Assembly (NCBI GenBank): GCA_026004195.1
Contig: BPIQ01000001.1
Coordinates: forward strand, 62,001 to 126,000
Length of the DNA: 64,000 nucleotides
Reading direction: 5' to 3'
Source: Candidatus Binatia bacterium
GTDB lineage: Bacteria; Desulfobacterota; Binatia; HRBIN30; BPIQ01
Shown here: one piece after another, positions 1-9,506 of the stretch
Position numbering within the stretch: the stretch's first letter is position 1
How the letters are laid out: the number at the start of each line of letters is the position of its first letter
Notes under the pieces: model-generated
Told to the model about the DNA's origin: nothing
The model's database searches: none
What the model saw: only the letters and a program-made list of their open reading frames with translations
Translations under genes and position numbers: made by a program

Positions 1-1
1 T

Positions 2-463
2 TTCTGGCTCATGGGAAGTCTCGCGGTCCAGAGCTACGGAATCGTGGCGGCGGTCGCGGTGTACGTGGCCCTCGGTTTCACGGTGCTCCTCCGCGAAGCC
101 CCGGCACTCAACTGCCTGAGCCTCGGCGACGACGAAGCTTTCCACCTCGGTGTCGACGTGCACCGCGTGCGGCGCTCGGCTTTCGTGGCGTCGGCTTTTC
201 TCGTGGGCGCCGTCGTTTCGGTGAGCGGGATGATCGGCTTCGTGGGTCTCGTCGTGCCTCACATCGTGCGGATTCTCACGGGGGCGGACAATCGGCTGCT
301 GATTCCCGCTTCGTTTCTCGCGGGGGGCGTCACGCTTCTCTGGGCCGATACGGGCGCGCGGGTTCTTCTCGGGGCCACCGAGCTTCCCGTGGGTGTCGTG
401 ACCGCGCTCCTCGGGGGCCCGTTTTTCGTCTATCTCCTCAGGCGCGAAAGCACGAGGACGTGA
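2..463 (+). CDS. FecCD/BtuC-family ABC importer permease, C-terminal part
   Basis: Integral-membrane permease of the FecCD/BtuC family, the channel-forming subunit of ABC importers for ferric siderophores, haem or cobalamin. The frame is open from the first base, so the N-terminal half lies outside the window; the visible 153 residues begin FWLMGSL, a conserved block of the family. Further family blocks are VSGMIGFVGLVVPHIVR and the end motif LPVGVVTALLGGPFFVYLL. Several hydrophobic segments fit membrane helices. The ATPase gene starts four bases after the stop, so the two are one transcription unit. The substrate cannot be told from this subunit; iron-siderophore or B12 are the usual options. 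Confidence 0.9.
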   Translation, partial: FWLMGSLAVQSYGIVAAVAVYVALGFTVLLREAPALNCLSLGDDEAFHLGVDVHRVRRSAFVASAFLVGAVVSVSGMIGFVGLVVPHIVRILTGADNRLLIPASFLAGGVTLLWADTGARVLLGATELPVGVVTALLGGPFFVYLLRRESTRT

Positions 464-467
464 GGCG

Positions 468-1244
468 ATGGCGGTTCTCGAGGCTCGCGGCGTCCATTTC
501 TCTTACCGCCGAGACGAGGTGCTCTCGGGCGTGGCGCTCGCCGTCGAGGCCGGGGAGATCGTGGCCCTCGTGGGTCCGAACGGAGCCGGAAAGTCGACAC
601 TGCTGCGCATCTTCTCCGGCCTTCTCGCGCCGCAGCGGGGCGAGGTGCGTCTTTTCGGCAGGCCGCTCGGCCACTACGGGCGTCGCGAGCTCGCACGCGA
701 GGTGGCTTTCGTCGAGCAGGCCCCGGGAGTCGAGTTTCCTTTCACCGTGGCCGAGGTCGTCCTCATGGCGCGCGCGCCACATCTCGGCCGTCGATTTTTC
801 GAGAACCGGCGCGACCTCCGTGCGGCGGAGGAAGCCCTGCGGCTCGTCGGGCTCCTTTCCCTCGCCGACCGTCCCGTCCACGAGCTCAGCGGGGGCGAGC
901 GGCAGCGCGTTTTTCTCGCCCGCGCTCTGGCCCAGGAGACACCGGTTCTCCTCCTCGACGAGCCCACGACGTTCCTCGACGTCCGCCACCAGCTCGAGCT
1001 CTACGAAGTGCTCCGCCGCCTCGCCGCGGACGGCCGCACGATCGTCGTGGCCCTTCACGACCTCCAGCTCGCGAGCGCTTGCTCGACGAAGATGGCCCTT
1101 CTCTCCGGCGGGCACCTCGTGGCCGCGGGAAGCCCGGACGAGGTCCTCACGCGCGAGAACCTGAGGGCCGCTTACGGCGTCGGGGTGAATCTGGTGTTCG
1201 ACGAGCAGAGCCGCTCGTACGGTGTTTTCCCTTACCGGGGGTAG
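468..1244 (+). CDS. ABC importer ATP-binding protein, FecE/BtuD type
   Basis: Cytoplasmic ATPase that powers the FecCD-type permease just upstream. All ATP-binding cassette motifs are visible in its 258 residues: Walker A GPNGAGKST (residues 36-44), Q-loop in FVEQAPGVEFP, signature LSGGERQRV (about 140-150), Walker B VLLLDEPTTF and the switch histidine in VVALHDLQLA. The length and the C-terminal region after the H-loop match the siderophore/cobalamin importer ATPases. The ATG at 468 follows the permease stop by four bases, implying translational coupling. No substrate-binding protein or outer-membrane receptor is in view; they may lie upstream of the window. Confidence 0.92.
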   Translation: MAVLEARGVHFSYRRDEVLSGVALAVEAGEIVALVGPNGAGKSTLLRIFSGLLAPQRGEVRLFGRPLGHYGRRELAREVAFVEQAPGVEFPFTVAEVVLMARAPHLGRRFFENRRDLRAAEEALRLVGLLSLADRPVHELSGGERQRVFLARALAQETPVLLLDEPTTFLDVRHQLELYEVLRRLAADGRTIVVALHDLQLASACSTKMALLSGGHLVAAGSPDEVLTRENLRAAYGVGVNLVFDEQSRSYGVFPYRG

Positions 1245-1280
1245 GCGGTGGGTCGTACTTCGAGGCTTTTCCGGCTAGCC

Positions 1281-1308
1281 TGTAGCACCCTTGCTCCGAT
1301 CTGCTACA
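1281..1308 (+). promoter_or_regulatory. Inverted repeat in front of the antitoxin gene, possible operator
   Basis: TGTAGCA at 1281-1287 and TGCTACA at 1302-1308 are perfect 7-base inverted arms around a 14-base centre, 22 bases before the antitoxin ATG at 1331. Phd/YefM antitoxins bind palindromes at their own promoter, so this is a reasonable operator candidate. The assignment rests on position and symmetry only. Confidence 0.45.
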
Positions 1309-1330
1309 AATGCTGCCAACTTCGTACGCA

Positions 1331-1579
1331 ATGCCCAGGTTCGTCACTCAGCGGGAGTTGCGAAACAACTCCGGGGCAATTCTCCGAGCAGTCCAAGCGG
1401 GGGAGACGGTGGTCGTGACACGGAACGGGGTGCCGGTGGCCGAGTTGCGACCGCTCTCTCCACGCCGCTTCGTCCCGAGGTCCGTGCTTGCCCGCGCTCG
1501 GTCTCGGGCACCCCGGATCGACGCTGCGCGCTTCCGCGCGGACGTGGACCGCCTGGTGGATAACTCCGTGGATGCCTGA
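1331..1579 (+). CDS. Type II antitoxin, Phd/YefM family
   Basis: Small DNA-binding antitoxin of a VapBC-like toxin-antitoxin pair. The 82-residue product from the ATG at 1331 has the family layout: an N-terminal segment MPRFVTQRELRNNSGAILR, then GETVVVTRNGVPVAEL, which forms the beta-hairpin of the Phd fold, followed by an Arg-rich tail that would wrap the toxin. An in-frame ATG at 1310 would add seven residues, but the family normally begins at the equivalent of 1331. The stop overlaps the start of the downstream PIN-domain toxin by eight bases, the usual coupling. The toxin is broken, so this antitoxin may be an orphan. Confidence 0.8.
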   Translation: MPRFVTQRELRNNSGAILRAVQAGETVVVTRNGVPVAELRPLSPRRFVPRSVLARARSRAPRIDAARFRADVDRLVDNSVDA

Positions 1580-1764
1580 AGCGCGGCGCGGCCTGCTCGA
1601 CACATCCGTCGTCATCGACCACGACCTCGTGGACCCCGATCTTCTTCCCGAGGAGTCTGCAATCTCTGCCGTTACGCTCGCCGAACTCGCTGCAGGGCCA
1701 CACGCGACCCTCCGACGAGGACGAACGCGCCCGCCGTCAGAGCCTACCCCCTCACCCCCGGTAG
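1572..1764 (+). pseudogene. VapC-type PIN-domain toxin, truncated and frameshifted
   Basis: Remnant of a PIN-domain ribonuclease toxin that would pair with the antitoxin it overlaps. From the ATG at 1572 it reads MPEARRGLLDTSVVIDHD, which holds the first catalytic Asp (LDTSVVID), and continues to SAVTLAELAAGPHAT, which holds the conserved Glu. One extra base near 1710 then shifts the frame; reading on in the next frame gives SDEDERARRQS, the normal continuation in VapC proteins. The sequence stops at 1764, inside the 3' end of the convergent fabG gene, so more than half of the domain, including the later Asp residues, is missing. Confidence 0.75.
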
Positions 1765-2483
1765 AGGCCGCCGTTCACGTGGATGACCGTCCCGGTGACG
1801 TAGCTGGCCTTCGTGGCGAGAAAAGCCACGACTTCGGCCACTTCCTCGGGTGTCCCCATGCGGCGGAGCGGGATCTGCGCGAGAATGGCCGCCCGGATCT
1901 CCTCGGGAAGCTCGCGGGTCATCCTCGTGTCGATGAAGCCCGGTGCGACGGAATTCACGAGGATCCCGCGGTCCTGGAGTTCGACCGCGAGCGACTTCGT
2001 CATGGCGTCGAGTCCCGCCTTTTCCATGGTGTAGGGGACCTGCCCGGCGTTGCCCAGGTGCCCCACGACGCTCGAGATGTTGACGATGCGCCCGGCTCGC
2101 TGCCGGAACATGAAGCGGCGGAGAACGAGACGGGTGAGATAGATCGTGCCGCGCGTGACGGCCCGCACGCGATCGATGTCTTCGAGCGACATGGAAAGAA
2201 AGGGAGCGTTGACGTTCGAGGCGGCGTTGTTCACCAGCACGTCGAGTCTCCCGGCCCTTTCCTTGATCTCGCGCACCATCCGCTCGACGTCGGCTTCGAC
2301 GGCAAGATCCGCCTGCAGGAGCAGGCCGCCGATCTCGTCCGCGAGCTTTCTCGCTTCGTCTTCGCTCGATCGGTAGTGGACGAAAACTCCGAAGCCCTCG
2401 GCAGCCAGTGCCCGGCAACACGCGGCGCCGATCCCTCCGGCCCCTCCGGTCACGAGCGCGAACTTGCGATCCCCGGCTTCCAC
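1752..2483 (-). CDS. fabG: 3-oxoacyl-[acyl-carrier-protein] reductase, SDR family
   Basis: NADPH-dependent short-chain dehydrogenase/reductase that reduces 3-oxoacyl-ACP to 3-hydroxyacyl-ACP in fatty-acid elongation. The 243-residue length is normal. Visible motifs are the cofactor loop TGGAGGIG (residues 13-20), NNAA in the place of the usual NNAG, the catalytic Ser in IVNISSVVGHLG, and the catalytic YTMEK (Y-x3-K); the ending GTVIHVNGGLYRG is typical of FabG. It lies 64 bases downstream of fabD on the same strand, supporting a fatty-acid role over another SDR activity, although the family is broad and related reductases would look alike. Confidence 0.87.
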   Translation of the reverse strand: MEAGDRKFALVTGGAGGIGAACCRALAAEGFGVFVHYRSSEDEARKLADEIGGLLLQADLAVEADVERMVREIKERAGRLDVLVNNAASNVNAPFLSMSLEDIDRVRAVTRGTIYLTRLVLRRFMFRQRAGRIVNISSVVGHLGNAGQVPYTMEKAGLDAMTKSLAVELQDRGILVNSVAPGFIDTRMTRELPEEIRAAILAQIPLRRMGTPEEVAEVVAFLATKASYVTGTVIHVNGGLYRG

Positions 2484-2547
2484 TTGCCTTCCCCGAACTT
2501 CGTCCCGCGTGCGATCGTCGGGCCAGAGAAGTCCATCGCCCCGCCCT

Positions 2548-3489
2548 TCAGCTTCGCTCGGCGGGTTCCCGGAAGGCCTTCTCGGCGGTCTTGAGGCTCA
2601 CGATCGCGGTCACCGCGACGCCGATCTCCCGGAAAAACGCCGAGAGGGGACGGGCGGGTCCCACCTCGACGATTCGGTCCGCCTCCGCAGCGAGTGCCTC
2701 CATGTTGTCCACCCACCGGACCGTTCCGGTGATCTGCCGCACCAGGTTTTGCCGCACCTCCTCGGCGTCGGCGGTATGGAAGACGCCGGTGAAGTTGGAG
2801 GCGACCTGCGGCGTGAACGTCACGTCGATGGCGACCCTCGAGAGTTCCTCCGCGAACCTGGGCTCGACGGGCCGCATGAAGCGCGAATGGAAGGGCGCGC
2901 TCACGTTGAGCCGGACGAAGCGGCGGCCGGGCGCCGCCAGCCTCGCGCAAGCCGCATCGACGGCGCCCCGGAGGCCGCTCAGCACGAGTTGCGAGGGAGA
3001 GTTGTGGTTCGCGATGTCCACCTCGAGCCCGTCGAGCGTCTTGCGGACCTCCTCCGGGTCGAGGTCGCCTCCGATCGCCGCTGCCATGGCTCCTTCGCCG
3101 GGCGGCACCGCTTGCTGCATGAGGGCTCCACGCCGCCGGACCAGGTGGGCCGCATCCCCGAGCGAGAGGGCGCCTGCGGCGACGAGCGCCGTGTACTCGC
3201 CCAGGCTGTGCCCCGCGAAGAGCTCGGCTTCGAGACCGAACTCGCTCTGCAGCGCGCGAAGCATCCCGATTTCGGTGGCCAGCAGACAGGGTTGCGTGTA
3301 CTCGGTCAGGTCGAGTCGTGACGGATCCTCGCCGAAGACGATCTCGGCCAGATCGACGCCGGCCCCGTCCGAAGCTTCGGCGAACGCTTCGCGGACCGTG
3401 GCGAAGGCGTCGTAGAAGTCCCTGGCCATGCCCGGCTTCTGGGCGCCCTGGCCCGGAAAGACGACGGCTCGACGCGGCGACGCGCTCAT
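2548..3489 (-). CDS. fabD: Malonyl-CoA:ACP transacylase
   Basis: Transfers malonyl groups from CoA to acyl carrier protein, supplying extender units for fatty-acid synthesis. The 313-residue product has the N-terminal VFPGQGAQKPGMARDF block, the nucleophile motif GHSLGEYTALVAAGALS, the conserved Arg in LVRRRGALMQ, and the catalytic His in NVSAPFHSRFMRP. The ATG at 3489 puts the GQGAQ motif about a dozen residues from the start, as is normal for FabD; the frame stays open upstream, but only in non-homologous sequence. fabG follows on the same strand. A polyketide-type acyltransferase is less likely given the stand-alone size and this neighbour. Confidence 0.93.
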   Translation of the reverse strand: MSASPRRAVVFPGQGAQKPGMARDFYDAFATVREAFAEASDGAGVDLAEIVFGEDPSRLDLTEYTQPCLLATEIGMLRALQSEFGLEAELFAGHSLGEYTALVAAGALSLGDAAHLVRRRGALMQQAVPPGEGAMAAAIGGDLDPEEVRKTLDGLEVDIANHNSPSQLVLSGLRGAVDAACARLAAPGRRFVRLNVSAPFHSRFMRPVEPRFAEELSRVAIDVTFTPQVASNFTGVFHTADAEEVRQNLVRQITGTVRWVDNMEALAAEADRIVEVGPARPLSAFFREIGVAVTAIVSLKTAEKAFREPAERS

Positions 3490-4034
3490 GGTGCTCCGGC
3501 TCGGGGTACCGTCTTCGTTTCGTCTTCGAGGCGGACAGGCGGCGGAGGGCTCTCCTCGAATCGCACGCGGCTTTTCATGCAACAAAAACGCGGCGGCAAC
3601 AAGGCGGGGGAGCGCGACGGCAGACTGCGGTGAGCACCGGACCGAAGAAACGCAGGTAAGGACTCCGCACTCCCCCCACAAAGCAGCTCCGCCGGATAGA
3701 AGGCGGTGGTGGCTCGACCCGCGCTCCGGCACCCCGGGCCCGGTGTGCCCCTCTCGGCAGGGAGATGCCGAGCGTAGAGCCCGCCGCTCGCCGCCCGACG
3801 ACGTGCGGTTACCGTCCGGCGCTCGGTGGCGGTGGAGTCGGGCCGGGCGTCCTGGCGGTCTCGACACGCACACCGTAGGCCTCGAAGCGCGCAACTCGCG
3901 ATGACGTAGCAAGCATGCGAGCGGCCCGGTGGCATCGTGCAGGCGTGCGGGCGCGAGCCAGAGCCGGCTGCGGAGAGGGACCGGAGATCGGGCCCCGCAG
4001 GGAGAGCCGCCCCGGTGAGATTCCGAGCTGGAAG
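3490..4034. other. Non-coding spacer between cytochrome b and fabD
   Basis: No reading frame here has protein-like content on either strand, and no tRNA-like cloverleaf was seen. One hairpin stands out at 3753-3772 (CTCGGCA, a 6-base loop, TGCCGAG); it lacks a T-run on either strand. It lies downstream of the minus-strand cytochrome b gene and could end that transcript, or sit in the fabD leader. Confidence 0.5.
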
Positions 4035-5123
<1,089 letters not shown>

Positions 5124-5140
5124 GGTCGGGCGCCTCCGTG

Positions 5141-5596
5141 TCAGGTCGCCTTGCTCACGACGATCTGTTTGCCTCGCACGTTCACGGCGAAGGCTTCGAG
5201 GGGTCGGGGCGGCGGGCCCGCGATGTTCTTCCCGGTGAGGTCGAAGTGCCCGTTGTGGCAGGCGCACCAGATGTGCGAGAGGTCGGGGCGGTACTGCACG
5301 ATGCAAGCAAGGTGCGTGCACACGGCGGAGAAGGCTCGAAGTTCACCGCTCGGCGTTCGCACGAGAATCCCCGGCCGTCCACCGAAGCGGAAGATGCGGC
5401 CCGAGTTCGGGGCAATTTCGGCCGGGTCGATGTCGAGCGTGACGGAAAGAGCCGTGGACTCTTCGACCTTCGGCGGGACCAGGTAGCGCGCGACGGGATA
5501 GAAGATCGCGACGAGAAGCGCCCCCACGCTGGTTCCGAGAAACCAGTCGAGGAACCGTCTCCGGTCGATCGCAAGAACGCTCGGGTCCTGTTCCAT
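5141..5596 (-). CDS. Rieske iron-sulfur protein of the cytochrome bc complex
   Basis: Carries the 2Fe-2S cluster that takes the first electron from quinol and hands it to a c-type haem. In 151 residues it has an N-terminal membrane anchor ([19 protein letters not shown], also resembling a short twin-arginine-type signal) and the two cluster-binding boxes CTHLAC and CACHNGHFD near residues 93 and 109. Between them and the end is the [12 protein letters not shown] proline loop typical of Rieske proteins. The gene sits 17 bases before cytochrome b and 16 bases after the nonahaem cytochrome gene, in a single operon. Confidence 0.94.
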   Translation of the reverse strand: MEQDPSVLAIDRRRFLDWFLGTSVGALLVAIFYPVARYLVPPKVEESTALSVTLDIDPAEIAPNSGRIFRFGGRPGILVRTPSGELRAFSAVCTHLACIVQYRPDLSHIWCACHNGHFDLTGKNIAGPPPRPLEAFAVNVRGKQIVVSKAT

Positions 5597-5612
5597 GCGA
5601 ATCCCCCCGTCC

Positions 5613-6866
5613 TTATCGGCGCCGTTCGATCTCGCGGATCTTCAGGACGAGCCCCACGAGCACGGCCAGGATCACGACGAGAGAGACGGCGAGGCCTTTT
5701 CTTCGAAATTGAAGTTCCGCTAGAAGTTCTTGCGCTTGGGTTCGCACTTCGTCCGCGATCTCGAGCCCGGGATCGACCTCGGCGCGCACCTTCGACACGT
5801 CGAAGGCGTGGACGGCAGCCCGGGCTTTGACGAGAGCGGTGTGCGCCTCGGTGAGCCGGAATTTCACGGGGCCCGTGGGCATCCCGGCTCTCGTCGCTCG
5901 CTCGAGAAGCACCCGTGCCTCGTCGTACCGGCGGGCGAGCGTGTCGATGGCTTCGCGCATCGCCAGGGCCGCCTTCCCTCCCGCGTCCTCCGCGGAATGG
6001 CATGCCGCGCAGACGGCTGGGTCGTCGAGGCCGAGCATGCGGTCGCTCGTCTTTACGATGTCGTGGTTTCCGTGACAGCTCGCGCACCCGGGAATTCCCA
6101 TGCGGGTGAAAATCTCGGCGTGGAAACTCCGGGCGAAGAGCTCAGCGTTCTGCGCGTGGCACTGGCCGCAGACGTTCCCGACCCACGAGACGCCCGGCGG
6201 GGCGGCTCCGTGGTTTCCGTGACAGTCGTTGCAGGTGGGAGAGGAGAGGTCCCCGCCCTCGAGCCGCATCCAGTGGACGCTGCGCTTGTAACGCTCGACG
6301 GGATCGGCAGGGAGCCCGTAGGAACCCATGAGTTCGGGGTCCGCGTGGCAACTCCCGCACGTGTCCGCGACCCGCAGCGGATGAACCGTCGAGCGCGGGT
6401 CGGAAGGCGGGCGGATTTCGTGGACGCCGTGGCAGCTCGTGCACGTGGCGACGCGCAGGTCGCCTTCGCGGAGTTTCCGGCCATGCACGGACGTGTAGTA
6501 CTCGGTCACCTGATCGACGCGTAGGCTCGGGTTGTACCGGTGCATGAAACGCGCGTCGGAGTGGCAGCGGCCGCACACCCGTACGATTTCCTCGCCGGCG
6601 GGTTTTCCGGCGTAGCCCTTCTCGGGATCCATGGCCGTGAGTTCGGGATCCGTTCCGTCGCCGCCGTGGCAAGCGACGCACCCGAAGCCGCGCGCGAAGT
6701 GGATGTCCTCGGGGTAGCGCTGCGCGGGAAGGCCCAGGTCGCTCTCCCCGAAGGCCGCGTGACACACGAAGCAGCTTTCTTCTCGAGGGTCCGCGAGCGC
6801 CCGAGCCCGGGGAACGAGAAGAAAACACAGGGACACGGAGAAAACGATGGGCAGCCTTCGGGTCAC
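5613..6866 (-). CDS. Nonahaem cytochrome c with C-terminal membrane anchor
   Basis: Exported multihaem electron carrier of 417 residues, probably the membrane-bound partner of the Rieske/cytochrome b pair. Nine CxxCH haem sites are visible in order: CFVCH, CVACH, CGRCH, CTSCH, CGSCH, CNDCH, CGQCH, CASCH and CAACH, with many extra His residues as sixth ligands (for example in CNDCHGNHG and CASCHGNHD). An N-terminal signal peptide (LPIVFSVSLCFLLVPRARA) precedes the haem region. After a helical stretch the protein ends in one membrane helix (GLAVSLVVILAVLVGLVLK) and a basic tail. The GTG at 6866 overlaps the previous stop in GTGA. The arrangement resembles the NapC/NrfB-like multihaem families, but no exact family was recognised. 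Confidence 0.85.
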   Translation of the reverse strand: MTRRLPIVFSVSLCFLLVPRARALADPREESCFVCHAAFGESDLGLPAQRYPEDIHFARGFGCVACHGGDGTDPELTAMDPEKGYAGKPAGEEIVRVCGRCHSDARFMHRYNPSLRVDQVTEYYTSVHGRKLREGDLRVATCTSCHGVHEIRPPSDPRSTVHPLRVADTCGSCHADPELMGSYGLPADPVERYKRSVHWMRLEGGDLSSPTCNDCHGNHGAAPPGVSWVGNVCGQCHAQNAELFARSFHAEIFTRMGIPGCASCHGNHDIVKTSDRMLGLDDPAVCAACHSAEDAGGKAALAMREAIDTLARRYDEARVLLERATRAGMPTGPVKFRLTEAHTALVKARAAVHAFDVSKVRAEVDPGLEIADEVRTQAQELLAELQFRRKGLAVSLVVILAVLVGLVLKIREIERRR

Positions 6867-8020
6867 GGCTTCTCTTCTCCGAGCTCTCGAAGGAAGGCGA
6901 CGAGGTCGGCGACGTCTTGCGGCTCGAGACGCGGCCAGGGGATGTTTTTCTCGCGGAGCTTTCGCGCCATCGAGCTCCCGTGGTTCCAGAGTGCCGCGAC
7001 CACGCCCGCCGGGTCTTCGAAGCCCTTCGCGCTCCGGAAATCGGGCGCGCTGCGGCCGCCGAGAGGACCGATCGAGTGGCAGGCGAGGCAGCCCCTCGTT
7101 CCCACGAGCTTCTCGCCCCGGGATGCATCGCCGCGCTCGGCGAAAAACCCGAGGGTAGCGAGATACGCCACCAGGTCCGCCATCTCGCCGGCGTCGAAAC
7201 TGGGAAGGCCGCCCCCACGTTCCCGGGCGGCACGGAGCATCGCGGGCTGCTTGTTCCACATGGCGGCAGCGAACTCGAGGAGACTCGGATAGCGCTTGCC
7301 GGCGAGGGGGGGAGCGGAGGGCTTAGCTTCTGCGCCGACCGCGTGGCACCCCGCGCACCCCTTGCGGTCGAAAAGAATTCGCCCCTTCTCGGCGTTTCCC
7401 GGCAGCACGTGGAGGAGCTCCTCCCCTGGCGGCCCGGGCGGCGAAGCGCTCCGCAGGTAGGCGACGAGATCCCGCAGTTCGGTCCCCGTGAAAACCGGGC
7501 GTTCGATTCCCCTTTTCGCCATCGCCTCGGCCATCGTGGGTCCGTGGTTCCAGAGCGCCGCAGCCAGGTAGATGGGACCCTCTCGCGCCGCCACGTCGAG
7601 GCTCGGACCGACCACGCCTCCCGTCCCCTGGAGCTGGTGGCACGTGACGCAGCGTTTGTCGCGGAAGAGACGGCTTCCCGCGACGGCGTCTCCGGGCGGG
7701 TCGAAGTAGTCGGCGAGGAAGAGGAAGGCGACGAGGTCGCCGGCTTCCTTCGGGTCCATCGGGGAAGGTTCGAGGCCGAGTTTTTCCATCGCCTCGAGCA
7801 TGTGCGGGAAGTGGTTCCAGAGGGAGCTGGCTAGCTGGTAGAAGGACCGCGCTTCGGTGGTCCTTCCGAGGTCCGGGCCGAGTGTCCCGCCTACCCCTCC
7901 GATCGCGTGGCAGCGGGCGCATCCCTTCGACCCGAAAACCCGTGCCCCGACGAGCGGATCCTGAGCGGCCTCCGTCGTGGAGAAAAAGACGAGAAACGAG
8001 AGGATAAAGGCAAAACGCAT
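6863..8020 (-). CDS. Tetrahaem cytochrome c made of four repeated mono-haem domains
   Basis: Exported c-type cytochrome of 385 residues, first gene of the bc operon. After a signal peptide (MRFAFILSFLVFFSTTEA) come four cytochrome c domains of about 90 residues, with haem sites CARCH, CVTCH, CAGCH and CLACH. Each domain has a similar helix before its end (LWNHFPHMLEAM, LWNHGPTMAEAM, MWNKQPAMLRAA, LWNHGSSMARKL) whose Met could be the axial ligand, and a closing DLVAFL/DLVAYL helix. This is an internally duplicated protein, not a classic cytochrome c1. It probably carries electrons away from the Rieske protein, directly or through the nonahaem cytochrome whose start overlaps its stop by four bases. 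Confidence 0.87.
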   Translation of the reverse strand: MRFAFILSFLVFFSTTEAAQDPLVGARVFGSKGCARCHAIGGVGGTLGPDLGRTTEARSFYQLASSLWNHFPHMLEAMEKLGLEPSPMDPKEAGDLVAFLFLADYFDPPGDAVAGSRLFRDKRCVTCHQLQGTGGVVGPSLDVAAREGPIYLAAALWNHGPTMAEAMAKRGIERPVFTGTELRDLVAYLRSASPPGPPGEELLHVLPGNAEKGRILFDRKGCAGCHAVGAEAKPSAPPLAGKRYPSLLEFAAAMWNKQPAMLRAARERGGGLPSFDAGEMADLVAYLATLGFFAERGDASRGEKLVGTRGCLACHSIGPLGGRSAPDFRSAKGFEDPAGVVAALWNHGSSMARKLREKNIPWPRLEPQDVADLVAFLRELGEEKP

Positions 8021-8152
8021 GCGTGCGTTCCGCCTTTCTCACGATCGCGTGCGGGAAGGCAAGATGACGAAGGTCAGCTTTCGGGGCTCGCAAGGCGGTG
8101 GCGGAACGAAGGAGCGACCCGTGCTGCGCGAAGCGGAGCCCGCTGGAGCAAG

Positions 8153-8262
8153 CCGAAAAGGCTCCACATCGTCGTGACGCGCGGGAACGAGATCGAACCC
8201 TTGGGACCGGGTGTCCGGGCCGTGCACGCGCCGGGACTTTTCGGCTCTCCGGCGTGGGTCCG
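8153..8262 (+). pseudogene. C-terminal relic of a DUF4143-type AAA+ ATPase
   Basis: A short stretch in the spacer between the cytochrome operon and the LuxR gene reads RLHIVVTRGNEIEPLGPG then VRAVHAPGLFG. It matches the end of the broken ATPase gene at 41786-42147 (NEIEPLGPGVWAVPGWRLFG) and parallels the C-terminus of the intact family member at 32859-34103 (LLLYAGEEVFPLTRRVLAAP). No start or upstream domain is present. I read it as the tail of a deleted gene. The rest of 8021-8373 holds nothing else I can name. Confidence 0.5.
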
Positions 8263-8373
8263 GAGAGAGCGGTCCCTCGGCGAAGCGAGAGAGCGGGAGA
8301 GCGCTCTCGGGTGGTGATGGGCCGGAGGCGCGGGTCGTGCCCCTTTTGGTCGGCCGCCCGCCCCGCCGTGCCT

Positions 8374-9450
8374 TCAGCCGCTGCCGAAAACGCCGTAGCC
8401 CAGCCTGTCCAGTGCCCAGGCGACGGCACCGGTCCGGCTGAACGTGCCGCTCTTTTCGAAGATCCGCTCGAGGTGCTTCTGTACCGTGCGTGGGTTGATG
8501 TCGAGAATCGCGCCGATCTCCTCGTTCGTCTTGCCGCGCGCTACCCATAGGAGCACCTCGGCCTCGCGCGGCGTCAGCGGAAGGGTTTGCAACGCTTCCA
8601 CCGACAGACCGGGTTTCCCCTCGTCGATCACGAGCGCGTCGTGAGCTCCGGGCGCCGGCCGCGGTACGTACCGAACCCGCAGCACCGCATTTCCCGACCC
8701 CACCCGAAGCTCCCCGCCACCGGCTTGCGGGCGATCTCGCGCGCGCTCGAGCCAGGAACGGAGGGGCTCTGCCGGCACCGGCCGGGAGGCGTCGAAGCCG
8801 AGTGCACTGCGGATCCACTCCGGCAATGCGGGCGGGATCCAGGCAATGCGGCCGCGGGCGTCGAGCAGGACGACGTGCACACCCGCACGCTCGCCGGCCT
8901 CGACGGCCTCGAGCGCCCTTGCCACGGAATCCCGCTCCCGCACCCGCTGGTACGCAGCCCCGAGCGGCCCGCGGATCAGGTCCAGCACGTCCCGGTCGCG
9001 GTCGCTGAAGTCCGCCCCACTACGGTTGAGGGCAATCCCGACGATGAGCGGTGGCGGCGCCGGAAGGGCGAAGGCGATCTGGTGCTCCGTGCCCAGCGGA
9101 CGAAACCCTTGCTGGTACACGTCGAGTCGATGGAGATCGCGTAGCGCGATGACGTCCGAGAAGCGTACCGGACGCGCGTCTCCCACCTTCCGGTGGTGCT
9201 GGATGAGTGGATGCTGGTCGAGATAGCGGCTGAAGGTCGCATCGACCTCGGGCGAGTGGAGGGATTCGGGGACGAGGAGGCTCACCAGCCGTCCGCGCTC
9301 GGGATCGACCTCGTTGTAGCTGATGCTGTCGCAGGCAACGAGGCGCCGGAGGCAGGTCACCGCGCGGCGCGCGAATTCGCCCGGCTCTCGGGCTTCTGCC
9401 ACGACACTGGCCACGGCCAGAAGCCGACGAACGTCGGCCCTGCGAAGCAT
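8374..9450 (-). CDS. LuxR-family transcriptional regulator with GAF-like sensor region
   Basis: Transcription factor of 358 residues. The last 65 residues are a clear LuxR helix-turn-helix: LTPREAEVLLWVARGKTNEEI followed by INPRTVQKHLERIFEKSG. The region before it is a possible ligand- or redox-sensing module: residues about 10-170 resemble GAF domains (ACDSISYNEV, then DFSDRDRDVLDLIRGPL), followed by a PAS-like segment (VVLLDARGRIAWIPPALPEW). No receiver-domain phospho-acceptor is evident. The ATG at 9450 lies just over 50 bases from the start of the divergent RHS gene, so it may control that gene. A weak inverted repeat (ATACG/CGTAT, 9481-9498) lies between them. Confidence 0.85.
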   Translation of the reverse strand: MLRRADVRRLLAVASVVAEAREPGEFARRAVTCLRRLVACDSISYNEVDPERGRLVSLLVPESLHSPEVDATFSRYLDQHPLIQHHRKVGDARPVRFSDVIALRDLHRLDVYQQGFRPLGTEHQIAFALPAPPPLIVGIALNRSGADFSDRDRDVLDLIRGPLGAAYQRVRERDSVARALEAVEAGERAGVHVVLLDARGRIAWIPPALPEWIRSALGFDASRPVPAEPLRSWLERARDRPQAGGGELRVGSGNAVLRVRYVPRPAPGAHDALVIDEGKPGLSVEALQTLPLTPREAEVLLWVARGKTNEEIGAILDINPRTVQKHLERIFEKSGTFSRTGAVAWALDRLGYGVFGSG

Positions 9451-9506
9451 CACGACCGGCGACCCCCCGGCAGCCCTCGTATACGCCAAATGACGTATTG
9501 ACGGCA

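Noticed and set aside
3490..4034. Possible tRNA or small RNA in the fabD-cytochrome b gap
   Set aside because: Only simple GC-rich hairpins were found; no cloverleaf or CCA end.
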